64,000 nucleotides of DNA from Caryophanales bacterium UBA5603 (GTDB taxonomy: Bacteria; Bacillota_I; Bacilli_A; Izemoplasmatales; Hujiaoplasmataceae): assembly GCA_002424815.1 (NCBI GenBank), contig DILB01000019.1, positions 28,548 to 92,547 of the forward strand, in the 5' to 3' direction. The position numbers and the translations under genes were made by a program. Positions 53,112-62,326 of this stretch are shown piece after piece. The notes under the pieces are model-generated. The model searched no databases, was not told the origin of the DNA, and was given only the letters and a program-made list of their open reading frames with translations. Each line of letters starts with the position of its first letter. Within the stretch, counting starts at the first letter, position 1.

Positions 53112-54029
53112 TTATAAATATCTTTTCAGAAAGGCAATGCGTTGATTAAAACTTTCTTTAACAATCGATGAAGTCTGTACGATATCGTAGCCATGAACCG
53201 TACCTTTTGTTTGATTTAATGTCACTTCAATTCCATTTTCTTTTAACAATTGATGAAATTGAAGACCATCATCTAAGAGGCAATCAAATTCAGCTGTTTC
53301 AAGATATACCGGTGGCAGTTCATACGGCTTTCCATGGAATAACGGAAAAGCATATTTTTCTAAATCTCCTGTTCCATTTTTATAAAACACTTTTTCAATT
53401 AAAGGAAACATGCTGGCATTAAACATTGGAACATCGATATAATGCTTCCTTGTATAGGAGTTTTGACCTTTATCAAGCCCTGGATAGACTAAAAATAAAG
53501 CTGAAACATCTTTTTTTAAATGATCTTGATTATATAAAGCGATTCCACAAGCTAAATTACCACCCGCTGAATCACCGCATAAAGCTAAACGTTTCGGATC
53601 AATCTGTAATTCGCTCGCGTGATTAACCACATAATCCCAGGCATCAATTGCATCATAAAAGGCGGTTGGAAAAGGATATTTCGGTGCTAATCGATAATGC
53701 ACGATAATCCCCACGGAATGGGTTAAGCGAACCATATTCATGAGATTTTTTTTATGAAAATGCGAGGCACTCATAATAAACCCACCGCCCGGGTAATACA
53801 TCAGGACCGGTAATACATTATTTGAAGTTTTGGGACGATAAACATCGATTTTGATGATACCTCCATCTCTTGAAGTCACATTAATCCGTTGATGAATGAT
53901 ATCTTTCGGTGTTTTCATGGCGTGATATAAGACACTAACAACGAAATTTTCCACCTTAAGCAATTGAAGATTCTTTGTCATATGGAAATATTGAAGATGC
54001 TTAAAATCACGATGAACCTGATATTTCAT
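53112..54029 (-). CDS. Alpha/beta hydrolase (hormone-sensitive-lipase type esterase)
   Basis: About 305 residues. The oxyanion motif is YYPGGGFIM, the nucleophile elbow GDSAGGNLACG, the acid AEFDCLLDDG and the catalytic His in GTVHGYD. The HSL family cleaves short acyl esters. The start is set at the ATG 54029 with AAGGAGG at 8 nt; a GTG two codons before is too close. First gene of the esterase, membrane protein (and perhaps acyltransferase) cluster; two inverted repeats lie just upstream. Confidence 0.88.
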   Translation of the reverse strand: MKYQVHRDFKHLQYFHMTKNLQLLKVENFVVSVLYHAMKTPKDIIHQRINVTSRDGGIIKIDVYRPKTSNNVLPVLMYYPGGGFIMSASHFHKKNLMNMVRLTHSVGIIVHYRLAPKYPFPTAFYDAIDAWDYVVNHASELQIDPKRLALCGDSAGGNLACGIALYNQDHLKKDVSALFLVYPGLDKGQNSYTRKHYIDVPMFNASMFPLIEKVFYKNGTGDLEKYAFPLFHGKPYELPPVYLETAEFDCLLDDGLQFHQLLKENGIEVTLNQTKGTVHGYDIVQTSSIVKESFNQRIAFLKRYL

Positions 54030-54043
54030 GGGCACAGCCTCCT

Positions 54044-54095
54044 TAGTAATAATAAATCATCATTAATTATTACTACCATTGTACTAAAAGTACAA
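54044..54095 (-). promoter_or_regulatory. Inverted repeats upstream of the esterase gene
   Basis: Perfect 17-bp palindrome TTGTACTAAAAGTACAA (54079-54095) and a longer inverted repeat TAGTAATAA/TTATTACTA (54044-54052 with 54067-54075). Such sites are typical of TetR-type operators; no regulator gene is next to them. Confidence 0.6.
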
Positions 54096-54157
54096 CAAAA
54101 TTAATAGGATTTTTCCGCATTTTGATTTTATAATTACATAAATCTCTTTTAAATCAA

Positions 54158-54186
54158 AAAAAGCAACATCCGCAGATGTCGCTTTT
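54158..54186 (-). terminator. Terminator of tldD-tldE
   Basis: On the minus strand AAAGCGACATC pairs with GATGTTGCTTT and is followed by TTTTGATTT. Confidence 0.8.
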
Positions 54187-54187
54187 A

Positions 54188-55459
54188 TTAAATTATTTCC
54201 ATATTCGTGAGTTTTAAATATTTCGGTCCTTGATAGTTCGATAACGCGGTTAATTCTTTTGACAATCGCAACGAAGATAAAGATTGATCGATATTACCTG
54301 AGAATGAGAAACCACTCACCGGTCGATAATGCTTTCCATCAAAATAAACGGCTAGACGAACTTCTCCCCCAATATATCCTGAATAAATATCAATTTGAAT
54401 GCCTGACAGTGCAATAATTTCTAAATGCGGTTTCTTCTGCATTGTTGAAAAAGCGGTTTTTCCTTTCGGAACGCGAATCATATCCATGATGCCAGAAGGT
54501 TCAAAGTTTAAATACTGAGCATATTGATTGGAACCATAATAATTTTTAATAATTCCATTTTCAACAACTTCAATGGGTTTTAGAATAACACCATCACGAT
54601 CAAATCGATCTGCTTTCGAAGTGGGGATTAAACCAATGGATAACCATTCGCCTAAGACATCTTTTTGTATAGCATCACCGATAACTTTATCGGTTGCTTG
54701 ACGGTACACTTGATCATAAGAATAATCGCTAATTAAGTTCTCAAAGAATTCTGCGACTTCTTGATCACGTAAAATGACATCCACACGAAAACGTTTTTCG
54801 ATTCGGTTCGCAAGATAACGAACTTCAACGTCTTTTAATGCCGTTTTGGCGTCGTTTTGGATGATTACAAGATCCAAATGCTTATAATGGTAAAACTTCG
54901 ATAGTTCGACTTTTTGTGTCTCTCCATCATAAGATGGAATCGCTTCAACCATGATTTTATAAGTGGTTTTTGTTAAATCAACCTTGCGAGAATTAACCGT
55001 ATGGGTGGTCGTTTGCGTATGAAAGACTTCTAAAGCGTTGAAGCGAATGGTATCACTGGATTGGGCAAAGAAAGTGGAGGCAATCGCATCAATGGCTTCA
55101 AATGGATGATCGGTGATGGGTTTTTCCTTCCAAGATTGTTTTTTCTGTCCTTGAACTAATTCAAAAGTTTTATTCTTAATTAATGAAGCGGCATAGATGG
55201 CTTCTTCAATTTTTAATGCCAGTTCAAGCTTCGAATATTTGCGGCTAATCGCAAAAGACGCTGAACCAAGATAATCCATTTGATCAAGATTAAACCGATG
55301 ATAAACTGTCACATGATATTCATTGGTTTCGACTAAACGTTTCGTTTCGAGTTTCTGCATAACAAAAAAGGCTTGGTGACTGATGGTTTTCACTTCATTA
55401 ATCAAATAATCGTGGACCATCGGATTGGCTTGAAGCGCTTTTTTTAATTGATTTATCAT
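54188..55459 (-). CDS. tldE: TldE/PmbA subunit of the TldD/TldE protease
   Basis: 423 residues of the PmbA/TldE family, which lacks the HExxxH motif. Typical pieces are YRQATDKVIGDAIQKDVLG, FDRDGVILKPIEVVENGIIKNYYGS, and VRLAVYFDGKHYRPVSGFSFSGNID. It forms a heterodimer with TldD and degrades or matures unfolded or modified peptides. The ATGA overlap with tldD means tight coupling. No peptide-precursor gene is visible nearby. Confidence 0.9.
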   Translation of the reverse strand: MINQLKKALQANPMVHDYLINEVKTISHQAFFVMQKLETKRLVETNEYHVTVYHRFNLDQMDYLGSASFAISRKYSKLELALKIEEAIYAASLIKNKTFELVQGQKKQSWKEKPITDHPFEAIDAIASTFFAQSSDTIRFNALEVFHTQTTTHTVNSRKVDLTKTTYKIMVEAIPSYDGETQKVELSKFYHYKHLDLVIIQNDAKTALKDVEVRYLANRIEKRFRVDVILRDQEVAEFFENLISDYSYDQVYRQATDKVIGDAIQKDVLGEWLSIGLIPTSKADRFDRDGVILKPIEVVENGIIKNYYGSNQYAQYLNFEPSGIMDMIRVPKGKTAFSTMQKKPHLEIIALSGIQIDIYSGYIGGEVRLAVYFDGKHYRPVSGFSFSGNIDQSLSSLRLSKELTALSNYQGPKYLKLTNMEII

Positions 55460-56862
55460 CCGATTTTCACCTTTGCTTTCAAATAAGGACCGCCATCACT
55501 AACGCGAACCCATTCTTTGTAACCTTTACCACAAGAACCACTGCCAATGACTTCAAAATCTTTGGAAACAGCGGTAATCGATTGAAGCAAATCGATAACG
55601 TAGCCACTCATGACCACCGGACTGACAATTTTTCCGGTGAATTGACCGTTTTTAATTTCTTTCCCATAGTGGGCGGTACATTGAATGCCCCAGTTTTTTG
55701 GATCTTCCATGCCATTATTCGTATCGACTAACAAGAAACCGTCGTCAATACTCTGAATCATATCATCAAGATTGTCATTTCCAGCTTCAAAAAAAGTGTT
55801 AGTCATCCGTGTATAAGCCTTGCGTTTATAAGACTCACGGCGTCCATTTCCGGTGGGTTTCGTTTTTAATTGTAAAGCACTCAAAGCATCAGAAATACCT
55901 TTTCTTAAAATACCTTTATCGATGATGACCGTATCAGAAGCTAAGATGCCGTCATCATCAAAGAAATAAGAGGCAACGCTATGGATGGCACTTGCACCAT
56001 CATGCATCGTAATTAAAGGTGAAGCCACGGGTTGGTTCATAAATTCTTTTGCTAAAGCGCGGTCTTTCACAAACATATCCATTTCGACGCCATGACCAAA
56101 GGCTTCATGAGCAATGAGCCCGGTGATGGAAGGATCGGTGATGACATCGTAAAATCCAGGTGTTGGTGGCGTTGAGTCAAGCAATTGAAGGGCGGTTTGA
56201 GCCGTTTCGATGATGGATTTTTTCAGTTGATTTAAAGCTTGTTCGATGGAATTCATCCCAAAACCATCATAAGCATACTTGGTATTTTCGCCCTTTCGTG
56301 CAATAACATAAGCCCGGGGATTACTCCAAGTGTAATATTGTTCTAATTCTTTATGGGTGGAAATAAACATTTTGGAAATTTCCGTATTTTCGATACTGAC
56401 CCTCGCATTCACGATTTGTTCAGAAACTGCAATACCTGAAGCAACCATCGCTTTAAACAGGGTAATGATTTGATCGGGTGTATAATCAGCGCCGATATTT
56501 TTGCGTATAAACCGTTTTTTTAACGGTTCTTCCTTTAAAACATCGACCGTAACATTTTTGATCGAGCTCTGTTCATTCACAAGTTTTTCAATATCAAATT
56601 TAATTTTTTCATAGTTTTTCTCACTTATTTCGTTGATAGAGTATTCATGATAGACGAACCCATTAAAGACTTTGATGACGAACCCCGATTCAGTGAGTTG
56701 ACTGGGGATTACTTGCGTTGATTTTTTATCGACGGCGATGGTGATTCCATTCACATCCGTCCCTAAGACACTGACATAAGGAAAAATGAAAGAAAGTTCG
56801 GTCACTAATCTTTTAATAAGGGGTTTTTTCTTGGTTAAATAACGTGAAAATTGATTTGTCAT
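55456..56862 (-). CDS. tldD: TldD metalloprotease subunit
   Basis: 468 residues with the zinc motif HEAFGHGVEMD (HExxxH) near residue 262. DGFLLVDTNNGMEDPKNWGIQ and SGSCGKGYKEWVRVSDGGP are also family marks (the last Cys region binds metal in TldD). Together with TldE it cleaves peptides in a sequence-tolerant way. CGGAGGTATGACCT before ATG; first gene of the pair. Confidence 0.94.
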   Translation of the reverse strand: MTNQFSRYLTKKKPLIKRLVTELSFIFPYVSVLGTDVNGITIAVDKKSTQVIPSQLTESGFVIKVFNGFVYHEYSINEISEKNYEKIKFDIEKLVNEQSSIKNVTVDVLKEEPLKKRFIRKNIGADYTPDQIITLFKAMVASGIAVSEQIVNARVSIENTEISKMFISTHKELEQYYTWSNPRAYVIARKGENTKYAYDGFGMNSIEQALNQLKKSIIETAQTALQLLDSTPPTPGFYDVITDPSITGLIAHEAFGHGVEMDMFVKDRALAKEFMNQPVASPLITMHDGASAIHSVASYFFDDDGILASDTVIIDKGILRKGISDALSALQLKTKPTGNGRRESYKRKAYTRMTNTFFEAGNDNLDDMIQSIDDGFLLVDTNNGMEDPKNWGIQCTAHYGKEIKNGQFTGKIVSPVVMSGYVIDLLQSITAVSKDFEVIGSGSCGKGYKEWVRVSDGGPYLKAKVKIG

Positions 56863-56973
56863 AGGTCATACCTCCGATGTCTTTATTTTAACATATGATC
56901 AAAAAATACATACTTTTAAAACATATAAAAAGCTTGTGAATGGCTAATATTATATAAATAACGCATTATTTAA

Positions 56974-58194
56974 TCATTCAAGGATGACGGGTTCTTGGAT
57001 AATGATTGGATTTTCTGGTAATCCTAATAAACGATTTTTAGAAATATCCATTAAGAAAGCTCCGAGTGGAGCGGTAATTAAGATGGCTAATACAGCCACG
57101 GTTAACATCGTATTACCGTTAGATATGCCTAAGGCTAATGGAATCGATCCTATTGAAGCTTGAACCGTCGCTTTGGGTATATAGGCTTCCACAACATAAA
57201 TTCTTTCTTTCCAATTGAGCGATCGATGCGATGTCGCAATAAGAACCCCCACACTTCGAAAGACCAGTGCCCCAAAAATCAAGACAATAGACCATAAAAA
57301 AACGTAAGGTATCATGGTAATGTCGACAGCCGCTCCCACTAAAACAAATAATAACATTTCAGCAAATACCCAGATTTTTTCATATTTTTTAACTAATCGA
57401 TCCGCAAGAATCTGATATTTTGATAAAATCATGATTCCCATGGCTAAAATCGATAATAAGCCAGAATAAGGAATGATATGGCCGAATTCGTGTTCGATGG
57501 TGACGAAGAATAAAGAAAAGCTGAGCAATAACAACACTTTTGTTGTGTCCCGCATGTGAAACCTTTTAAAAAACATCACAAAGAGAAATCCAAATGCCAA
57601 CCCAACCCCAATTCCTAAAAGGATAGCTAAGGGTAGGCGAATCAATGCATCATAAGTAAAACGACCTTCTTGTGCCATTTTAATAAAGGAAGTAAAAAGC
57701 ACAATGACATAGATATCATCAACAGATGCGCCTGCCATAATCATTTGGGGAATACTCTTTTTCGTTCCTTGTTTCATTTCCATTAATTTTAACATTCTTG
57801 GTACGACAATGGCCGGTGATACTGCAGCGAGGATTGAACCTAAAATAGCCGATTCAAGCAATGTCAATCCTAGAAGGATTTGACCAAAGATGATCACGCC
57901 AATGATTTCAAAAGATGCGGGTAAAAAAGATAAAAGAATGGCTGGTCTTCCAACTTTCTTTAAATCATTTAAGTCCAGAGAAAGTCCTGCTCTTAATAAT
58001 ATTATGACTAAAGCGATTTGTCTTAAATCTAAAGAAATGGTTAAGACTTCTGGCGCAATTAAGTTGAAAACATAGGGACCTAAAAGAATGCCGGCAAAAA
58101 TCATTCCGGCAACTCTGGGTAACCTTAAACGATGAAATATTTCAGATAACGCAAAGCCAATCACAATCATCAAAGATAGCGTTAAAAACATCAT
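56974..58194 (-). CDS. Cation:proton antiporter, CPA2 family (second copy)
   Basis: 406 residues with about 12 helices: LPRVAGMIFAGILLGPYVFN, a long helix with ILAAVSPAIVVPRML, GASVDDIYVIVLFTSF with the acidic pair, and IPKATVQASIGSIPLALG. It differs from the antiporter at 26.6 kb and has no riboswitch or PII-like partner. It probably exchanges Na+ or K+ for H+. AGGGGGTATGC before ATGATG. Confidence 0.9.
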   Translation of the reverse strand: MMFLTLSLMIVIGFALSEIFHRLRLPRVAGMIFAGILLGPYVFNLIAPEVLTISLDLRQIALVIILLRAGLSLDLNDLKKVGRPAILLSFLPASFEIIGVIIFGQILLGLTLLESAILGSILAAVSPAIVVPRMLKLMEMKQGTKKSIPQMIMAGASVDDIYVIVLFTSFIKMAQEGRFTYDALIRLPLAILLGIGVGLAFGFLFVMFFKRFHMRDTTKVLLLLSFSLFFVTIEHEFGHIIPYSGLLSILAMGIMILSKYQILADRLVKKYEKIWVFAEMLLFVLVGAAVDITMIPYVFLWSIVLIFGALVFRSVGVLIATSHRSLNWKERIYVVEAYIPKATVQASIGSIPLALGISNGNTMLTVAVLAILITAPLGAFLMDISKNRLLGLPENPIIIQEPVILE

Positions 58195-58250
58195 GCATAC
58201 CCCCTATAAAACTCGCAAATATTATATCTATGATTCTATAGAACGTAAAT

Positions 58251-58979
58251 TTATAATGTTTCTAAAAAATAAGTTTTGAAGTTTTCAATTTGTTCATCCG
58301 TTAAACCTAAAAACTCACTGATATAGTTTTTTAAATTGCCAAAGCGAGATTTTATGGCATTCAAAAATGTTTGAAGATATAAGGGTTGTACAGTATTCAG
58401 CGGTTCAAGCTGAGCAATGACACATTCTGAAAACCCTTGATTTCTGAGACTTGTTATGGTACTGCTCAATAGTTCTTGATCAAGTAAAACATATTCTTCA
58501 ATTAATTGTTCTTCATTGAAATCTAGGATTGCCATGATAATACTCGCAACAATTCCCGTGCGATCTTTTCCAGCAGCACAGTGAAACAAAAAAGGGTGTC
58601 GCTCTTGAATGATTTGTTGCATCAAAGGTTTGAGTATGGGAGAAAAAGGCAAGTAATCTCGGTAAAGTGAAATCATAAAATCCAACGATGAAGGGGCAGT
58701 CTTTTTAAAAAAAGCTTGATCCATCGGTGTGTTTGTTTTTGAGTTAGTCACATCAAAATTGATGATATCAAAATGATTTAAAATATCGCTATTTTGTCTT
58801 TCTGTTGCCGAACGCAAATCATAGATATGCTTAATCTTAAAACTGATTAAATTATGAATCTCTTGTGGGGTAATATGACTCAATTCACCACTTCGAAAAA
58901 TCATGTTTTGTTTTATTGATTTGCATTGATTATTCATCATTTTATCAGCTAGTGTTCGAAAATTCTTAACTTGATTCAT
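58251..58979 (-). CDS. Tyrosine-protein phosphatase-like (Y_phosphatase3 type)
   Basis: 242 residues with the phosphatase loop HCAAGKDRTG (CxxxxxR with Lys) near residue 133, preceded by NFRTLADKMM, FRSGELS and IYDLRSATERQNSD. The family includes bacterial tyrosine and phosphoinositide phosphatases secreted or cytoplasmic; the substrate is unknown here. TTGGGAGAAAAGC before the ATG. Single gene. Confidence 0.9.
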   Translation of the reverse strand: MNQVKNFRTLADKMMNNQCKSIKQNMIFRSGELSHITPQEIHNLISFKIKHIYDLRSATERQNSDILNHFDIINFDVTNSKTNTPMDQAFFKKTAPSSLDFMISLYRDYLPFSPILKPLMQQIIQERHPFLFHCAAGKDRTGIVASIIMAILDFNEEQLIEEYVLLDQELLSSTITSLRNQGFSECVIAQLEPLNTVQPLYLQTFLNAIKSRFGNLKNYISEFLGLTDEQIENFKTYFLETL

Positions 58980-59164
58980 GCTTTTCTCCCAATGTCAAAA
59001 TTTAAATCCATTATACCTAGATTTGAAGCAAAACTCAACTTAATAAAAATTTAATCAACGATTTTTTAATTATTTGATGTTCATTCTACATCATATTTTA
59101 TTATTAAAATGATAATTTTGATGCCTATAGATTAAAGTTGAATACCTTTTAATACTATAAAAAT

Positions 59165-59192
59165 ATCCAACCATAAACGTTTATGATTGGAT
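59165..59192 (-). terminator. Terminator after the GGDEF-HD-GYP gene
   Basis: Near-perfect palindrome ATCCAACCATAAACG/CGTTTATGATTGGAT region, followed on the minus strand by ATTTTTATAG. Confidence 0.78.
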
Positions 59193-59222
59193 AAATGATT
59201 AATTTTATTTTCTTCAACTCCA

Positions 59223-60983
59223 TTACTTTGTCGACTCAAAATCGATCATTATCAACGGATGTATTTTCATAAATGTTTCGACGATTGTAGGATCAAATTG
59301 CGTTCCACTACAACGTTTTAATTCTTCAATTGCCTGTTCGGGTGACAGTGGGTCTTTATAGGTTCTAAAAGAGACCATTGCATCGTATGAATCAGCAACA
59401 GAAATAATTCTTGCACGAAGTGGAATATCTTCACCTTTCATACCTCTTGGATATCCTGTTCCATCATAACGTTCATGATGCGACAAGATATCAAGCGCAA
59501 TTTCTGAATATTCATGAGAAGTAGAAAGAATTCTAAAGCCAATCTCTGGATGTTTTTTAATCTCTTCCCATTCACGGGCATTGAGTTTTCCAGGTTTGTT
59601 TAGAATGCTTTCATCAATAGCGATTTTTCCAATGTCATGAAGATGACTAATTGTTTTTAATAGATTCAGTTCATCTGAATTCATATGCAGTTTTTTTCCG
59701 ATTTCTTGGCAAATAATAGAAACTCGGTTTGAATGCATTTCTTCTCTTGGATTCTTTTCATGCAAAGTTTTTAAGATCGTTTTAATGGTGTCACTTCGAT
59801 GCGATGTCATTTCATAGAGTTTGCGTGAATACATGTTATCTTCAGCAATTTTGATAATTTCTAATAGAGACTTATTGGATTCATTGCATGCAGTTCCAAA
59901 AGAAATCGAATAATTGACTCCTGAAATGTTCTCGGTTTCAATGATATTTTTAACATTATTGGCGTGTCTATCTGCTTCTTCTAAGGATGTATGTAGCAAT
60001 AAAACAACAAATTCATCGCCACCGATTCTTGAGACATACCCCAACTTATCAAAATAATGAGATAAAATGTTCGATACGCCCTTCAGCATCTCATCACCGA
60101 TAGCGTGACCAAAAGCGTCATTCACCAGTTTTAACCCATTTAGATCTCCCATTATTATTGAGATAGGGTAGTTTTCTACTTTGTCTAAGTCTTCGAGTAA
60201 TTGATCGAAATAACGACGATTAAAGAGGTGAGTTAAATGATCGTGGGTATTTAAGTAGACAATCTGTTCCTCTTTAGCTTTACGTTCAGAGATGTCAATA
60301 TCACTCCCTTTATATAAGATAATCGCTCCTAAAGAATTTCTTTGTGCGGAAATGAAAGAATCAACCCAGATTAAATTCCCTGATTTTGATAATAAAGGCC
60401 TTTCGATATGAATATTACTCTCGCCACGGTCAATAAATTGATTCATAATGGATGAATATTCGCTTTTAAATTCACATGGAAATAAATCGCTAAAGTGTTT
60501 TATGAATATAACCTCTTCTTGTTTATATTCCAACACGGATTCGACGACAGGCGAAATGTAAGTAAACAAACCTGATAAATCAATTTCCCATAGAACCGTT
60601 CTGCTTTTTTCAGCTAATAAATGATAACGCAATTCACTTTCTCTAATCTCTTCTTCAAGATCTTTTAAGCCCGTGATATCATCAACGATTCCAGCAACTC
60701 GATTGGGTTGTGGTGAATAAAAAGAGATTGAATAATATTTTTTAAGTTCGTTTGAGTAGTTAATGACCCTTTTGGGTTTGCGCGTCAAAGATACCTCTGC
60801 GAAAGCATCCCACCAGTATTTTTCAGTTAATGGAAGGACTTCAGAAACTCTTTTGCCAATGATGTTTTCGCTTTTTAATCCCGTCATCTCTTCATAGAAA
60901 TTATTGACGCGAATATATCTATAATCGACTGGTTTCCCTGATTCATCCCAGATGATATCATGCAAAGCAATTCCTTGATTCAT
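59223..60983 (-). CDS. PAS-PAS-GGDEF-HD-GYP protein, distal part of a nonsense-split gene
   Basis: 586 residues from its first ATG: PAS (LHDIIWDESGKPVDYRYIRVN), PAS (SELRYHLLAEKSRTVLWEID), GGDEF (YVSRIGGDEFVVLL) and HD-GYP (LHDIGKIAIDES, HHERYDGTGYPRGMKGEDIPL). Such proteins make and/or hydrolyse c-di-GMP. The ATG at 60983 has no ribosome site. The frame continues upstream as AEKKLEISEEEHRLLYEA, a typical PAS linker, to a TAA at 61038-61040 and on into the upstream gene in the same frame. Hence this is probably the distal part of one gene; it may be untranslated. Confidence 0.88.
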   Translation of the reverse strand: MNQGIALHDIIWDESGKPVDYRYIRVNNFYEEMTGLKSENIIGKRVSEVLPLTEKYWWDAFAEVSLTRKPKRVINYSNELKKYYSISFYSPQPNRVAGIVDDITGLKDLEEEIRESELRYHLLAEKSRTVLWEIDLSGLFTYISPVVESVLEYKQEEVIFIKHFSDLFPCEFKSEYSSIMNQFIDRGESNIHIERPLLSKSGNLIWVDSFISAQRNSLGAIILYKGSDIDISERKAKEEQIVYLNTHDHLTHLFNRRYFDQLLEDLDKVENYPISIIMGDLNGLKLVNDAFGHAIGDEMLKGVSNILSHYFDKLGYVSRIGGDEFVVLLLHTSLEEADRHANNVKNIIETENISGVNYSISFGTACNESNKSLLEIIKIAEDNMYSRKLYEMTSHRSDTIKTILKTLHEKNPREEMHSNRVSIICQEIGKKLHMNSDELNLLKTISHLHDIGKIAIDESILNKPGKLNAREWEEIKKHPEIGFRILSTSHEYSEIALDILSHHERYDGTGYPRGMKGEDIPLRARIISVADSYDAMVSFRTYKDPLSPEQAIEELKRCSGTQFDPTIVETFMKIHPLIMIDFESTK

Positions 60984-61037
60984 CGCTTCATAAAGCAGTC
61001 GATGCTCTTCTTCACTAATTTCGAGCTTTTTCTCCGC

Positions 61038-62036
61038 TTAGATTCTTGCGGTGATATCTCTTGCATAAGCTGTCGCACCCACTATTTCATGGAATTCATT
61101 GTAAAGTGGGCTATAAAATGATTCAAAAGTGCTGATTGTATCGACTCCATATTCCTCAATCGTCGAATGAGAAATTCCATTTAATGCCTTATCATAATTT
61201 TTCTTCGCTTTTTCACGATCTGCTTCGCTAGTAATAGCATCCAGCAAATTTGACCCCACGTGAACTTCTGATTGATAATAAATATACATCGATTTAAGAT
61301 GAGTTTCATTAAAATAATAATAATTATAATTTTTATCAATCGCAAGAATAATCATGTCTTTTGGACTATTTAAGCTCGCATCAAGTAACATATTCGTGTT
61401 TTTTATTCTTTTATCAAACTCATCTGATTGATTCTTTAAATTCTTCTGTAATTTTTCTTCGACATCAAGCAAAAATAATTGTCGTTTTTGTCGATCTTCA
61501 AGATATAGAACATAAATTCCAACGAGATTCGCGATAAGAAATAACATCAACGAATAGATGAAAGTCGAAGAAAATCCATCTAATATTAAGGTGCCAGTGA
61601 TATATATAAATATAAAAATAGACGCAGTTATTGTCGCTAATTTGATATGAATGTTTAATAAACGATAAGCAAGAACAAAAAATAAAATTAGCATTCCATA
61701 GTAATGAACATCTTCTGGAAATGCCAATAATAGCAATAAATAATTGAAAGATGGAAAAACAAAACTTAATAATAAGAATATATTTTTATATTTTCTTATT
61801 TTTTTAGATTGGATAAATAAACCCGTAAAAAATAAAAATAAAACAATTAATATCGTTTTAAAGATAAAGAGTGAATTTCGCAAATCAGGATTAACAAAGT
61901 AATCATGAATTCCGCCAAGCATAACAATGCCCGCAAAAGCAAAAAGAACTCGTTTTAAGAATCCGATTGTTGTATATTCAAAAGATTTATTAAAATTTTT
62001 CTCTTCATTTGAATTAAAACGATGAAGTAATTTCAA
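61038..62036 (-). CDS. Membrane-PAS sensor, proximal part of a nonsense-split gene
   Basis: About 332 residues. Six membrane helices (residues ~20-200), a coiled-coil linker and a PAS domain (KDMIILAIDKNYNYYYFNETHL ... EIVGATAYARDITARI), then TAA. The start is TTG at 62036 with AAGAGGTGA at 6 nt; the upstream ATG at 62075 has no ribosome site. The next gene continues in the same frame directly after the TAA, so the ancestral protein was about 936 residues: six helices, three PAS domains, GGDEF and HD-GYP. Alone this part is a sensor without output. Confidence 0.85.
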   Translation of the reverse strand: MKLLHRFNSNEEKNFNKSFEYTTIGFLKRVLFAFAGIVMLGGIHDYFVNPDLRNSLFIFKTILIVLFLFFTGLFIQSKKIRKYKNIFLLLSFVFPSFNYLLLLLAFPEDVHYYGMLILFFVLAYRLLNIHIKLATITASIFIFIYITGTLILDGFSSTFIYSLMLFLIANLVGIYVLYLEDRQKRQLFLLDVEEKLQKNLKNQSDEFDKRIKNTNMLLDASLNSPKDMIILAIDKNYNYYYFNETHLKSMYIYYQSEVHVGSNLLDAITSEADREKAKKNYDKALNGISHSTIEEYGVDTISTFESFYSPLYNEFHEIVGATAYARDITARI

Positions 62037-62100
62037 AAAATCACCTCTTGGGAAAAAATTTAAGAAAAATCTCATTTTTTATGTATAAAAAAAATTATTG

Positions 62101-62132
62101 TTTTCTTAATCTTATCATAATTGTTAAGAAAA
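62101..62132. repeat. Inverted repeat upstream of the split sensor gene
   Basis: TTTTCTTAA (62101-62109) and TTAAGAAAA (62124-62132) with a 14-nt spacer, in AT-rich intergenic DNA. May be an operator for the minus-strand sensor gene. Confidence 0.35.
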
Positions 62133-62260
62133 ATCAGCATTTCTGAGTATTTTAGGATTTTATATATGAATTTATGTCACTCAAATCGAATTTCACAACT
62201 ATGAAAAAAACTAAACAAACTGAATATAAAAAGTTATTATCAATAAAAATTAAAAAACAG

Positions 62261-62314
62261 TTGACATACTAACGGTCGTTAGTTTATAATAATATTAGAC
62301 TAACGATTGTTAGT
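62261..62314 (+). promoter_or_regulatory. TetR-type promoter with two operators
   Basis: TTGACA (62261-62266), 18-bp spacer, TATAAT (62285-62290). Operator 1 ACTAACGGTCGTTAGT (62268-62283) fills the spacer; operator 2 ACTAACGATTGTTAGT (62299-62314) covers the start site and ends 2 bp before the RBS. The two are 31 bp apart. Confidence 0.88.
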
Positions 62315-62326
62315 TTGGAGGTACAT

